Shown one piece after another: positions 16,486 to 24,775 of a DNA stretch of 64,000 bases; position 1 is the first letter of the stretch, and each line of letters starts with the position of its first letter. Location of the stretch: the NCBI RefSeq assembly GCF_013201975.1, contig NZ_CP053845.1:248001-312000 (forward strand), given 5' to 3'. This stretch comes from Campylobacter sp. CCUG 57310 (GTDB taxonomy: Bacteria > Campylobacterota > Campylobacteria > Campylobacterales > Campylobacteraceae). The position numbers and the translations under genes are program-made. The notes under the pieces are model-generated. The model saw only the letters and a list, made by a program, of their open reading frames with translations. It had not been told where the DNA came from and made no database searches.

Positions 16486-18036
16486 GTGGGATTTTTTAAC
16501 GAAAAGAATTTTGACTTTTTTATGGCGACGGCAGTACTTTTAGTGCTTGCTATACCTGTTGGAATCGCAAATTTTTATCTTGGATATGTGATCGGCGAAG
16601 GTCCGTGCACGCTTTGCTGGTGGGAGAGAATGGGTATGGTAGTAGTAGGAGGAGCCGGAATTCTTATCCTTAGATATGGGCTTAGAGCAAGATATATCGC
16701 GGCTATTTTATTTGCGGCGGCTTACGGTATATTTATGACGCTTCGTCACGCAAGCTTTAGCGTGTATAGAGACGTTGGTATGGGCTTTGGTGGAGATATT
16801 TTCGGCGCTCACACTTATACTTGGGGAATTTTAGTATATTGGGTTGTGGTTGTCGTAATGGGAATTTTCATGCTATTTGCAAAAGATAAAGTAGTGGCCG
16901 AAGATATATCAAGAGAGCATACTCGTATAAAACCGCTTTCTAAATACTCAAGCTTCGTTATTGCGCTTAGCCTTATCGTAGTGCTTTCAAACGCGGTTCA
17001 AGCGCTTATTTCGGCAGGATACCCTCCATATAGCGGTAAGGGAAGCCCTGAGAGAATAAGTCTAAATAATACTTGGACTGCAGGCGTTTGGAAGAGATTT
17101 GAAAAGCCGTTTTCATTTACAGGCTCAAACGTAGTTGAGGATCCGTTTATAGCCGGCGAACCAAAAGAAAAGAGCATTAAATTTAGCGCAAACGCTAAAG
17201 ACGGTGCTTTTGTAGATATAAAACCTGCCATAGCTGTTAAAAATAGCTTCCCGCTTCCGTTTACTACAAAAGGAATTTTCGGCAAGGGCGTTACATCAGG
17301 ACTTGCTTATAACGCTAAAGACGATGTATTCGGTATCTCAAATACTGAAGGAAGTGTTTATTTTGCCGATGCGAATTTCAAAGAGATAGCTCATGCCATC
17401 ATAGATAAGCCAAACGGCAGAAATATCAAAAAATCAGTCGCTTCAACTTTCGTAGGCGATATGTTGGTAACTTCAGGGTTTAATAAGACGATTTTTGCAG
17501 TAAAACAAGTATCAAAAGACAAGATTGATCCTTATAAAGAGTGGGTAACGTTCCGCGAGACTACCGGAGGACTTGAGATGCCTTGGCATACAGATCGTCC
17601 TGCACTTCTTACTATAAGAGCCAAAAAACAATACATCCTGACGTTAAGCAAGGATCAAAACAGCAATTTTATGTATATGATATCCGTGCCAAATGATCGT
17701 GTTAAAGGCATGATACTTATAAAAGTTGATACTAAAGATAGATTGCTAAGCGGCGAAACCATCATCACTTCATCGCTTGCTCTTAAAGAAAAGCGTGATA
17801 TTAAGGATTATTATGTAACAGCAGGCGATATAACTGACGGTAAATTCTTAGCATACTCTAAAAACTACAACACCTTGCTTGTGATAGATCTTGCAAGTGC
17901 AAAGGTTATTGACGCTTATGAGATGCCTCAGATCGGTGATATATCAGGACTTGCCATAAAAGGCGATAGCTTATTTACTCTAGCTCATAAAGACGGTAAA
18001 GTAGAAGTTGTCGAGCTTGACAATCCTTTAATGTAA
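16486..18036 (+). CDS. dsbI: Disulfide bond formation protein DsbI
   Basis: 516 residues. The DsbB-like membrane part (about residues 1-185, five helices) contains the redox pair in GPCTLCWWERMG (Cys near 40 and 43). The long C-terminal part is a periplasmic beta-propeller-like domain, as in Campylobacter DsbI. It re-oxidises DsbA-type oxidases and passes electrons to quinone. It starts with GTG at 16486 after a strong AGGAGGTG. No second Cys pair is visible in the membrane part, unlike E. coli DsbB. It forms an operon with dba. Confidence 0.9.
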   Translation: MGFFNEKNFDFFMATAVLLVLAIPVGIANFYLGYVIGEGPCTLCWWERMGMVVVGGAGILILRYGLRARYIAAILFAAAYGIFMTLRHASFSVYRDVGMGFGGDIFGAHTYTWGILVYWVVVVVMGIFMLFAKDKVVAEDISREHTRIKPLSKYSSFVIALSLIVVLSNAVQALISAGYPPYSGKGSPERISLNNTWTAGVWKRFEKPFSFTGSNVVEDPFIAGEPKEKSIKFSANAKDGAFVDIKPAIAVKNSFPLPFTTKGIFGKGVTSGLAYNAKDDVFGISNTEGSVYFADANFKEIAHAIIDKPNGRNIKKSVASTFVGDMLVTSGFNKTIFAVKQVSKDKIDPYKEWVTFRETTGGLEMPWHTDRPALLTIRAKKQYILTLSKDQNSNFMYMISVPNDRVKGMILIKVDTKDRLLSGETIITSSLALKEKRDIKDYYVTAGDITDGKFLAYSKNYNTLLVIDLASAKVIDAYEMPQIGDISGLAIKGDSLFTLAHKDGKVEVVELDNPLM

Positions 18037-18045
18037 GTAAAATTT

Positions 18046-18085
18046 AAATTTGAGCGGCGAATTTTGACCGCTCAAATTTCTCTTT
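18046..18085 (+). terminator. Terminator of dba-dsbI
   Basis: AAATTTGAGCGG (18046-18057) pairs perfectly with CCGCTCAAATTT (18068-18079), followed by CTCTTTT. It begins 10 bases past the dsbI stop. Confidence 0.88.
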
Positions 18086-18255
18086 TAAAATCCTAAATTT
18101 TCAATTTGTTTCTTTTTGTTAAATTGCGGTTAGAATATGTTCAAATTTTGTTTTGATTTAATAAGTGTTATCAAAGCTATTGTAAAGTGAAACTTAAGGA
18201 TTTGTTGTTTTGCATGCACGGCAAGTCTGAAAGATTTCAAATAAAAGGATGTAAA

Positions 18256-18555
18256 ATGGCTGCACAAGACTTAAATTTAGAGAGTTTAAAAAAAGATATC
18301 GATTCGCTAAAAACGGATCTAAAAGATATAGTTAAGTCTATAAAAGATATCGGAGCCAAGCAGATTGAAGCCGGCAAAGATAAAATTTTAGATCACTTGG
18401 ATACCGAAGAGATCAAAAAATACATCGACGATCTTAAGGCAAAAGGCAAAGACGGCATAGAAACCGTAAATGATACGATCAAAGAAGATCCGATTAAAAG
18501 CGTTGCGATAGCGGCAGGTGTTGGGTTTTTAATAGGTTGGATACTTAAAAAATAA
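18256..18555 (+). CDS. YqjD/ElaB-like (DUF883-type) membrane-anchored protein
   Basis: 99 residues: a long amphipathic coiled-coil-like region (DLNLESLKKDIDSLKTDLKDI onward) and one C-terminal glycine-rich membrane anchor (IAAGVGFLIGWILKK), the layout of YqjD/ElaB proteins that bind ribosomes at the inner membrane in E. coli. The start is the ATG at 18256 after AAAAGGATGTAAA; an upstream GTG at 18187 is less likely. It overlaps the next gene by one base (TAATG). It is the first of a three-gene set. Confidence 0.75.
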   Translation: MAAQDLNLESLKKDIDSLKTDLKDIVKSIKDIGAKQIEAGKDKILDHLDTEEIKKYIDDLKAKGKDGIETVNDTIKEDPIKSVAIAAGVGFLIGWILKK

Positions 18556-18830
18556 TGGCAAATATATCTGAATTCCTAGTCTCTGTCGTAGAGCTAGTAG
18601 AAGCCCAAGCAGATGATATCAGGCACTCTTTTTTTAAGAGTGCCGATAGCTTTTTGATACTTGTGGTGGCGCATATTTTGGCGATAATAGGATTTGTGTT
18701 TTTCCTCATAGGGCTAAACATACTCTTAGTTTCGATGTTTAACGAAGTTGCGGCATATTTAACTACCGCTTGTATAGCTTTTATTTCGGCATTTATTTTT
18801 TATAGGGTTGCGCTGTGGAAAACAAAATGA
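18555..18830 (+). CDS. YqjE-like (holin-superfamily) membrane protein
   Basis: 91 residues with two strong membrane helices (about 29-55 and 62-84). It resembles the YqjE proteins that automatic pipelines label 'phage holin family'. There are no phage genes nearby, and the position after a YqjD-like gene argues for the chromosomal yqj role. It overlaps both neighbours. Confidence 0.7.
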   Translation: MANISEFLVSVVELVEAQADDIRHSFFKSADSFLILVVAHILAIIGFVFFLIGLNILLVSMFNEVAAYLTTACIAFISAFIFYRVALWKTK

Positions 18831-19057
18831 CAAAAGAAAAGTTAAGCGTAGTAGTATCTATGCTTGAAGGAAGAGATAACAATAAAAAACGATTAAGGCT
18901 TGAAGAGGCTAAATTAAGACTGCTTTTAAACGATCCCGGATTTGATGTCTCAAACGAGCTTAAATTTATAAACCAAGGCAGAATTGCTGATGCATTGATA
19001 AGCTTCATAGATAGAAATTTAATCATGCCTGCCTTGGTTAAACTTTTTAAAAGATAA
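18827..19057 (+). CDS. Small charged protein, third gene of yqj-like set
   Basis: 76 residues from the ATG at 18827, which overlaps the previous stop (ATGA). It is basic and mostly helical (EGRDNNKKRLRLEEAKLRLLL), with a hydrophobic C-terminal segment (LIMPALVKLFKR). The place corresponds to YqjK in the E. coli yqjDEK set, but sequence similarity cannot be asserted. Function is unknown. Confidence 0.6.
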   Translation: MTKEKLSVVVSMLEGRDNNKKRLRLEEAKLRLLLNDPGFDVSNELKFINQGRIADALISFIDRNLIMPALVKLFKR

Positions 19058-19097
19058 TCAACTCATCGCGTAAATTTATCTACGATAAGGAGACTAC

Positions 19098-19745
19098 ATG
19101 GACGCTTTGGATAATAAGGACTATTTGGAAATCATAAATTTTCGCCACGCTTGCAAAATTTTTGATGAAAATAAAAAGATCAGAAAAGCTGATTTTGAGT
19201 TCATCCTTGAGGCGGGCAGACTTAGTCCAAGCTCGCTCGGACTTGAGCAGTGGGACTTTCTCGTTGTGCAAAACAAAGCTTTGCGTGAAAAGATAAAAGA
19301 AAAATCATGGGGTCAGCCTCAGATAACTACTTGCTCTCATCTTGTTGTCGTGCTTGCTAAGATTGCCGAATTAAAAAGCGGAAGCGAGTATATCGATAAG
19401 ATGATTGATCGTCTTGCTTTTAGTTCCGAGCAAGATCGTATGGCTAAAGAGGAATTTTACAAGACAAGACTTCATCAAAAGCTTCAAAACAACGACGAGA
19501 TAATTTTTCAGTGGTCTCATGAGCAGTGCTTGTTCGCTGCGCTAAATATGATGAATGCCGCTGCAAGTATCGGCATAGACAGTTGTCCGATGGAGGGCTT
19601 TGAGCGTGATGAGGTGGGTAAAATTTTAGGAATTGATCCACTTAAACATCGCGTTGCTATCATTGTGCCATTTGGATATCGTCTAAACCCTCAACCGCCA
19701 AAATATCGCCGTGAAATGAGCGATGTAGTCAAATGGATAGATTAA
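19098..19745 (+). CDS. Nitroreductase-family NAD(P)H oxidoreductase, copy 1
   Basis: 215-residue FMN-dependent nitroreductase-like protein. Family features are NFRHACKIFDENKKI at the N-terminus (FMN phosphate region), GRLSPSSLGLEQWDFLVV (residues about 47-64) and GIDSCPMEGF (about 163-172). Campylobacter relatives act as flavin oxidoreductases that reduce nitro compounds and activate metronidazole. It is paired with a paralogue 105 bases downstream; parts of the two are identical at DNA level. Start follows AAGGAGACTAC. Confidence 0.85.
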   Translation: MDALDNKDYLEIINFRHACKIFDENKKIRKADFEFILEAGRLSPSSLGLEQWDFLVVQNKALREKIKEKSWGQPQITTCSHLVVVLAKIAELKSGSEYIDKMIDRLAFSSEQDRMAKEEFYKTRLHQKLQNNDEIIFQWSHEQCLFAALNMMNAAASIGIDSCPMEGFERDEVGKILGIDPLKHRVAIIVPFGYRLNPQPPKYRREMSDVVKWID

Positions 19746-19849
19746 ATTTATATTATTAACTTAAATTTTCATCTATTTAGCTTTTTAGCATTAAGCTAGA
19801 AATCAATACCTTTTTTATATGATTTTGTAAATTTTATAAAGGAGTTTGT

Positions 19850-20479
19850 ATGGATTTTTTAGAAGCTATGAATTTTCGCCACGCTTGCAAAATTTTTGAT
19901 GAAAATAAAAAAATAAGCGATGATGAATTTGGTCTTATCTTGGAAGCAGGAAGGCTTAGCCCAAGCTCGACAGGGCTTGAGCAGTGGGACTTTCTTGTCG
20001 TGCAAAACGCGGATTTAAGGCAAAAGATACGTGAAGTATCTTGGAATCAGGTTCAGATGACCTCTTGCTCGCACCTTCTTGTGATACTGGCAAAGATATC
20101 TGAAGTAAAACCGGGAAACGAATACATAAAAAAGATCATCGCAAGACGAGTTGATAAGGAACCTGAGCTAATCGCTCAAAGAGAGAAATTTTATCAAGAT
20201 TTTCTAACCGCAAATTTCAAAAATGACGACGAACTTACATATCACTGGTCAAGCAAGCAGTGCTATATCGCCGCTGCAAATATGATGACCGCAGCCGCGA
20301 CTCTTGGTATAGACAGTTGCCCTATAGAAGGATTTGACGCGGACGCTTTAAATAAAGTATTAAATCTTGATACGACCAAACAGCGTGTCGCCGTGATGAT
20401 ACCGTTTGGATATCGTCTAAACCCTCAACCGCCAAAATATCGCCGTGAAATGAGCGATGTGGTTACTTGGATAAAATAG
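19850..20479 (+). CDS. Nitroreductase-family NAD(P)H oxidoreductase, copy 2
   Basis: 209-residue paralogue of the preceding gene with the same order of motifs (NFRHACKIFDENKKI, GRLSPSSTGLEQWDFLVV, GIDSCPIEGF, PFGYRLNPQPPKYRREMSD). The two proteins differ clearly in the middle (residues about 100-140) but are identical at both ends, which suggests gene conversion after duplication. Good ribosome site AAAGGAGTTTGT. It converges with the peroxiredoxin gene across a terminator. Confidence 0.85.
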   Translation: MDFLEAMNFRHACKIFDENKKISDDEFGLILEAGRLSPSSTGLEQWDFLVVQNADLRQKIREVSWNQVQMTSCSHLLVILAKISEVKPGNEYIKKIIARRVDKEPELIAQREKFYQDFLTANFKNDDELTYHWSSKQCYIAAANMMTAAATLGIDSCPIEGFDADALNKVLNLDTTKQRVAVMIPFGYRLNPQPPKYRREMSDVVTWIK

Positions 20480-20490
20480 CTTGATAAACA

Positions 20491-20517
20491 AAGAGGCGAT
20501 TTGTATGTTCGCCTCTT
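20491..20517. terminator. Bidirectional terminator between nitroreductase and peroxiredoxin
   Basis: AAGAGGCGA (20491-20499) and TCGCCTCTT (20509-20517) form a perfect 9-bp stem between two convergent genes. It slightly overlaps the peroxiredoxin stop. Confidence 0.75.
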
Positions 20518-20989
20518 AAATTTTAGCTAGAGTTTTTAGAGTATTTAGCGCGTCTTCTTCAGGGTTTTCTACAAGATCAAATCGCTTTAAAATTTCGCCT
20601 TTTTTTATGATTAGAGTTTGACGGTGATAAAATTTCTTTCCGTTATCCGTGCTAAAGGTTTTTAAATTTAATTTATCCGCAAGCTTGAAATTTTCATCGC
20701 TGAAAAAGCTGAAATTCACGCCTAAAGCCTCTTTAAATTCTTTCGTTTTTGCTACGTTTAAAGCCCCGAGCGCGATAACTTCAAATCCAAATTTTTCAAT
20801 CTCTTTTAAATTAGCTTCATAAGCTTTGCATTGATTTGTGCAACCAGTTAAGCCTTTTGTCTGCTTTAGTTCATCAGGCAGGAATTTGCCGCTCTCGCCC
20901 ATTTTGGGATAGACGATTAAAACACAGTTTTTATCTTTAATCAGTTCTAAAAAATCAATTTCGTTTCCGTTTATATCTTTTACGCTCAT
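20516..20989 (-). CDS. Peroxiredoxin (AhpC/TSA, Bcp-like)
   Basis: 157-residue thiol peroxidase of the thioredoxin fold. The likely peroxidatic and resolving cysteines are in GLTGCTNQCKAYEANL (Cys near 50 and 54), the Bcp-type spacing of four. An insertion (MGESGKFLPDELKQT) lies before the active site compared with typical Bcp. The C-terminal strand region YHRQTLIIKKGEIL is standard. It detoxifies peroxides in the cytoplasm. It is a single gene with ribosome site AAGGATAAAGC. Confidence 0.82.
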   Translation of the reverse strand: MSVKDINGNEIDFLELIKDKNCVLIVYPKMGESGKFLPDELKQTKGLTGCTNQCKAYEANLKEIEKFGFEVIALGALNVAKTKEFKEALGVNFSFFSDENFKLADKLNLKTFSTDNGKKFYHRQTLIIKKGEILKRFDLVENPEEDALNTLKTLAKI

Positions 20990-21083
20990 GCTTTATCCTT
21001 GTTAAATTTGATTTTATGATAGCATAAATTTGCGCTAAAGCTGCGCGGGTAAAGCTGCAATTAGTAAAATTTGAGCTTAAAAT

Positions 21084-21764
21084 TTAGGCTTTTTTCTGTT
21101 TAGCGTTAAAGAAATAAACCAAAAACAGCACGGCAAAGCTGATTATGAGCATGAGCGCGGAGTAAACATGCGCTTTTTGATAATCCATCAGCTCGACCGC
21201 TTCGTAAATGGCTATGCTTGCGACCTTTGTCTTGTCACCGACACTTCCTCCTATCATCAGCACCACGCCAAATTCACCCAAAGTATGGGCAAAGCTAACG
21301 ATAAGCGCAGTTAAAAGCGAAGGCTTGATATTTGGCAATGCAACCATAAAAAGCGTAGTCCATTTGCCTTTACCCAGTGAATAACTCGCCTCAAAAAGGC
21401 TCTTTGGCAGGCTTGAAAACCCGGCTTGCAACGGCTGAAACATAAACGGAAGCGAGTAGATACAGCTTGCTATGACAAGCCCTGAGAAATTAAAAACCAA
21501 GCGTATATCGAAATTTTCTTCCATAAATTTGCCAAAGAAATTGTATGGCGAAAGAAATACAAGCATGTAAAATCCAAGCACCGATGGGGGTAAAACAAGC
21601 GGAAGAGCCACTATGGACTCGATTATCGGTTTGGCTTTGAAATTTGATCTGCTTAGCCAGTAGGCAAGCGGCAGCGTGGCAAAAAACAATATAATCGTCG
21701 TGACAAAAGCAAGTTTTAACGATAGATAAAACGGTGTAAAATCAATACTTGATATATCAAACAT
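21084..21764 (-). CDS. modB: Molybdate ABC transporter permease ModB
   Basis: 226 residues, five or six membrane helices. The ABC permease EAA-type loop is seen as EASYSLGKGKWTTLFMVALPNIKPSLL (about 135-160), and the C-terminus has AHTLGEFGVVLMIGGSVG, characteristic of ModB. The ATG at 21764 overlaps the end of modC by eight bases; a TTG ten codons upstream (21794) is the alternative. It is the last gene of the mod operon. Confidence 0.9.
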   Translation of the reverse strand: MFDISSIDFTPFYLSLKLAFVTTIILFFATLPLAYWLSRSNFKAKPIIESIVALPLVLPPSVLGFYMLVFLSPYNFFGKFMEENFDIRLVFNFSGLVIASCIYSLPFMFQPLQAGFSSLPKSLFEASYSLGKGKWTTLFMVALPNIKPSLLTALIVSFAHTLGEFGVVLMIGGSVGDKTKVASIAIYEAVELMDYQKAHVYSALMLIISFAVLFLVYFFNAKQKKA

Positions 21765-22626
21765 CGCTTTTGCTTTTTCTAAGAGTTGCCGCAAATGCTT
21801 TTGCGCTAAGCGTAGCCTCGTCGCCAGCTTTTAGATTGGCCGCTTCTTGATGGCTTAAGACTACTTCGCAAAGCTGCTGTCCGACAAGAGTGATCGCTAC
21901 ATAGATACAGTCGCGCTTTTGAATTTCTAAAATTTTGGCATGAAAGCTAAGCTTTTGGGAATTTGAGTGCTTTAAAAATATCTCACCGGCGCTTCCGCAG
22001 CGCTCTATCACACCTTCGCTCAGGACAAATACCTTTGAAGTAAGTTTATAAATTTCAGCTATATCGTGACTTACCAAGATGGTCGTCATATCAAATTCGC
22101 GGTGGATTTTAAGCAGATAGTCTTGCAGCTTCTCGCGCATAGATATATCAAGCGCGGAAAGCGGCTCGTCAAGCAGCATGATTTCAGGCTTTCGCATAAG
22201 CGCCCTTGCAAGCGCCACACGCTGCTTTTGACCGCCTGAGAGCTTTGAAATTTGAGCGTTTTTAAGCGATGTTAGCTCAACTAGATCAAGCAAGTGGTTT
22301 GCGAGCTTTAAATCATTGTTTGCAAAAAGCAAATTTTTAAGCACGTTCATATTTTCAAACAGAGCGTAATCTTGAAATAAAAATCCTATATTTCTCTTTT
22401 GAGGCGGCAATGATTTGCCCGCATTGAAAAAGAATTTGTCCTTAACTTTTATCACTCCGCTATCAGGGGTTTCAAAGCCTGCAAGCAAGCGTAAAAGTGT
22501 AGTTTTGCCGCTTCCGCTTTTGCCGTAAAGTGCTACGAATTCGCCTTTTTTGATATCTAGATCAACGTCAAGGCAAAACTGTCCGCTAGAGCCGTTTAAG
22601 GTCTTTTTGCATCTAAATTCAATCAC
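21757..22626 (-). CDS. modC: Molybdate ABC transporter ATPase ModC
   Basis: 289 residues. Walker A GKSGSGKTTLLRLL (about 35-48), signature LSGGQKQRVALARAL (about 128-142), Walker B IMLLDEPLSALD, and switch His in LVSHDIAEIY. A C-terminal extension (about 225-289) has the length of a short TOBE region. It powers molybdate import. GTG start at 22626 inside the end of the preceding Mop-like gene. Tight overlaps on both sides show one operon. Confidence 0.92.
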   Translation of the reverse strand: MIEFRCKKTLNGSSGQFCLDVDLDIKKGEFVALYGKSGSGKTTLLRLLAGFETPDSGVIKVKDKFFFNAGKSLPPQKRNIGFLFQDYALFENMNVLKNLLFANNDLKLANHLLDLVELTSLKNAQISKLSGGQKQRVALARALMRKPEIMLLDEPLSALDISMREKLQDYLLKIHREFDMTTILVSHDIAEIYKLTSKVFVLSEGVIERCGSAGEIFLKHSNSQKLSFHAKILEIQKRDCIYVAITLVGQQLCEVVLSHQEAANLKAGDEATLSAKAFAATLRKSKSDV

Positions 22627-23014
22627 GGTTTTTATCGCTGATATAAAGTGAAGTGGCTTTTACGTAAGCGTAAATTTCGTCATTTTGTTTAAGATTTAAC
22701 CTCTCGCAAGATTTTGTCGTTATTATGCTTTCAAATTCGAAATTTAAAGACTTTAAATGCAAAACGCTTGTGATATTGCCTTTGGTTAAATTTGAGATTG
22801 TCGCTTTTATCTCGTTTGTAAGCGAGCAGTTTTTCAAAGGAGTCGTTGCGATGATGACATCTGAGCTTTTAAAGGCGAGTTTTACGCTGTCGCCTATTTT
22901 AAACTCATCTAAATTTTCAAGCCCAAGCATATAAAATTTCATCTCGCCTGAAGTAAATTCAAAGAGATTTACGTCCTGGCTGCCGGTTATATTTGAAACT
23001 TGGGCCTTTATCAT
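22619..23014 (-). CDS. Molybdopterin/molybdate-binding protein with two TOBE (Mop) domains
   Basis: 131 residues made of two tandem TOBE/Mop repeats (about 1-65 and 66-131), each with the pattern V-S-N-I-T or I-S-N-L-T followed by a hydrophobic strand. Such molbindins store or buffer molybdate in the cytoplasm. Its start overlaps the modA stop by one base (TAATG), and its end overlaps modC by eight bases, so it is a true member of the mod operon. Confidence 0.82.
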   Translation of the reverse strand: MIKAQVSNITGSQDVNLFEFTSGEMKFYMLGLENLDEFKIGDSVKLAFKSSDVIIATTPLKNCSLTNEIKATISNLTKGNITSVLHLKSLNFEFESIITTKSCERLNLKQNDEIYAYVKATSLYISDKNRD

Positions 23015-23760
23015 TATATGTTATATCCGAATTTTCTAAAGATCTCTTTTGCTTTTTCGCTTAGGATAAAATCATAAAACGCCTTGGCTTCAGGGTTGTT
23101 TTCGCCGCGTTTTAGAAGGATTACACCTTGATCGATCGGAGTGTAAAGGGCAGGATTAACTAGGATGAAATTTTTACCCTCTTTATACTTAGACATTTTT
23201 GGATCATACATCGCGCTAGCTGCGATAAATCCGGCGTCTGCTGCGCTAAGAGCCGAACTTAGAGCCTCTGAAATCGATTTTGTGTAGATGATATTTTTTT
23301 CAACTTTATCAAAAATTCCATCTTTTTTAAGCGCTTCAATACTTGCCTTGCCGTAAGGAGCTGATTCAGGAAGTGCGATAGCAACGGCTTTTAATCCCTC
23401 AACAGCTTTGATGCCTTTTGTAAAATCTATGTCGCGGATACTAAATAGTGCAAGCGCACCCTGGGCATAAACTATCGGACGAGTCGCAGAAAAGCCAGCT
23501 TCATCGAGATTTTCAACAAATTTCATATTTGCCGCCATAAACACATCAGCAGGCGCGCCGTTTTTTATCTGAGTGGTTAAAGCGCCACTTCCACCAAGCG
23601 TTACGGTTACTTTTGTGTCCGGATTTGTCTTGGCAAATTCAGCTTTTAGCTCATTAAACGCATAAGTTACGTTTGCTGCGGCAAAGACGTTGATCTCGCC
23701 AGCGTTTAGATTAAAAGCAGCGATTGCCGCTAAAACTAACGAAAAGAAAGTTTTTTTCAT
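23014..23760 (-). CDS. modA: Molybdate-binding periplasmic protein ModA
   Basis: 248 residues with a Sec signal (KKTFFSLVLAAIAAFNLNAG). Family motifs are FAAANVTYAFNELK, TLGGSGALTTQIKNGAPADVFMAAN and ALPESAPYGKASIEAL. It captures molybdate/tungstate and delivers it to ModBC. It lies two bases after the modE-like gene. Ribosome site AGGAGTATAAAA. Confidence 0.92.
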   Translation of the reverse strand: MKKTFFSLVLAAIAAFNLNAGEINVFAAANVTYAFNELKAEFAKTNPDTKVTVTLGGSGALTTQIKNGAPADVFMAANMKFVENLDEAGFSATRPIVYAQGALALFSIRDIDFTKGIKAVEGLKAVAIALPESAPYGKASIEALKKDGIFDKVEKNIIYTKSISEALSSALSAADAGFIAASAMYDPKMSKYKEGKNFILVNPALYTPIDQGVILLKRGENNPEAKAFYDFILSEKAKEIFRKFGYNI

Positions 23761-23762
23761 TT

Positions 23763-24545
23763 TTATACTCCTATTATGATTTGACTTGATTTGATTACGG
23801 CTGTTAGTTCGTCGCCAACGCCTATTTTCATCTCCATTGCGCTATCTTTTGTTATGATTGCGGTGATGGTTTGATGATCGTTTATCTCAAGGACTATTTC
23901 AGCACTTACCGAGCCGATTTTAGCCTCTATCACCTTGCCTTTTAGTTGATTTGCCGCACTTATATTTAGATTTTCGTCCTTAGCAAGCATAACGCTTGGG
24001 GCTTTAAATATAAATACTACTTTTTTGCCGACTTGCAAATTTAAGCTCTTTTCGGATTCTACGGTTATGACCGCTCTTAAAATTTCATCATTTGAGAGTT
24101 TTGCTACTACTTCAGAGCTTACCGCTCCTGTTTTTATCTCAATTATCTCACATGATAATTGGTTTCTGGCACTTAAACTCATACTCATGCGTTGTAAATT
24201 TGCTATTTCGGCAGTAGAGATGTCTATATTTGCGCATACTTTTTCTAAAAATATTTTTTGCGACTCAAGCATAGCTTCATATATATTGATCATCTTTCTG
24301 CCGTATTCGGTTAGCTCGCTTCCGCTATTTTTTTTATTTCCTTGCATGCGGGCTATTAGAGGCTTATCCGAGCGGTTATTTAGCGCATCTAGACTATCCC
24401 AGGCGTTTTTGTATGAAATGCCTACGAATTCTGCCGCTTTAGTTATGCTTTTTGTCTCGTCAATCGCTTTTAGCAAATTTATATGCTTGGTTAAAACAGG
24501 CACTCCGCTATCTAAAAATAACTCTAAACTTATATCTGCTTTCAT
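23763..24545 (-). CDS. modE: Molybdate-responsive regulator ModE
   Basis: 260 residues: N-terminal winged helix (LLKAIDETKSITKAAEFVGISYKNAWDSLDAL, about 24-55) followed by two TOBE/Mop domains (about 120-185 and 190-260), the full E. coli-like ModE layout. Molybdate-bound ModE normally represses modABC; here it is the first gene of the operon and so is likely autoregulated. This window has a second ModE-like protein without TOBE domains near fdhD, so two regulators share or divide the job. Confidence 0.88.
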   Translation of the reverse strand: MKADISLELFLDSGVPVLTKHINLLKAIDETKSITKAAEFVGISYKNAWDSLDALNNRSDKPLIARMQGNKKNSGSELTEYGRKMINIYEAMLESQKIFLEKVCANIDISTAEIANLQRMSMSLSARNQLSCEIIEIKTGAVSSEVVAKLSNDEILRAVITVESEKSLNLQVGKKVVFIFKAPSVMLAKDENLNISAANQLKGKVIEAKIGSVSAEIVLEINDHQTITAIITKDSAMEMKIGVGDELTAVIKSSQIIIGV

Positions 24546-24577
24546 CTCTTATCCCTTATATTATATTTGTATATTTA

Positions 24578-24583
24578 ATTATA
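24578..24583 (-). promoter_or_regulatory. Possible -10 box of the mod operon
   Basis: TATAAT on the minus strand 33 bases before the modE start. A second TATAAT-like word lies at 24560-24565 but is very close to the start codon. No -35 box is obvious, as is usual in Campylobacter. Confidence 0.4.
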
Positions 24584-24775
24584 ATGCTAACTTTAATCGG
24601 TTTATATATAAAAAAGCTTTTAAGTATAAAACAGTATATATAAAAAGCAACTTAAAACAAAACTCAAATACTCCGATCTAAACAAGATTTTATAAATTTG
24701 TAATAGCCGTAAAAATTTAATATTTTTGATTTTGTTATAATTATTTTGGTAATATTAGCAGTTTGAAAGGAAGCT

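Noticed and set aside
18555-18830. Prophage holin
   Set aside because: There are no phage genes nearby, and the gene lies between two small membrane or charged proteins in a yqj-like set.
24025-24681. A 218-codon plus-strand frame opposite modE
   Set aside because: Antisense to a gene with clear winged-helix and TOBE domains; no homology or start signal.
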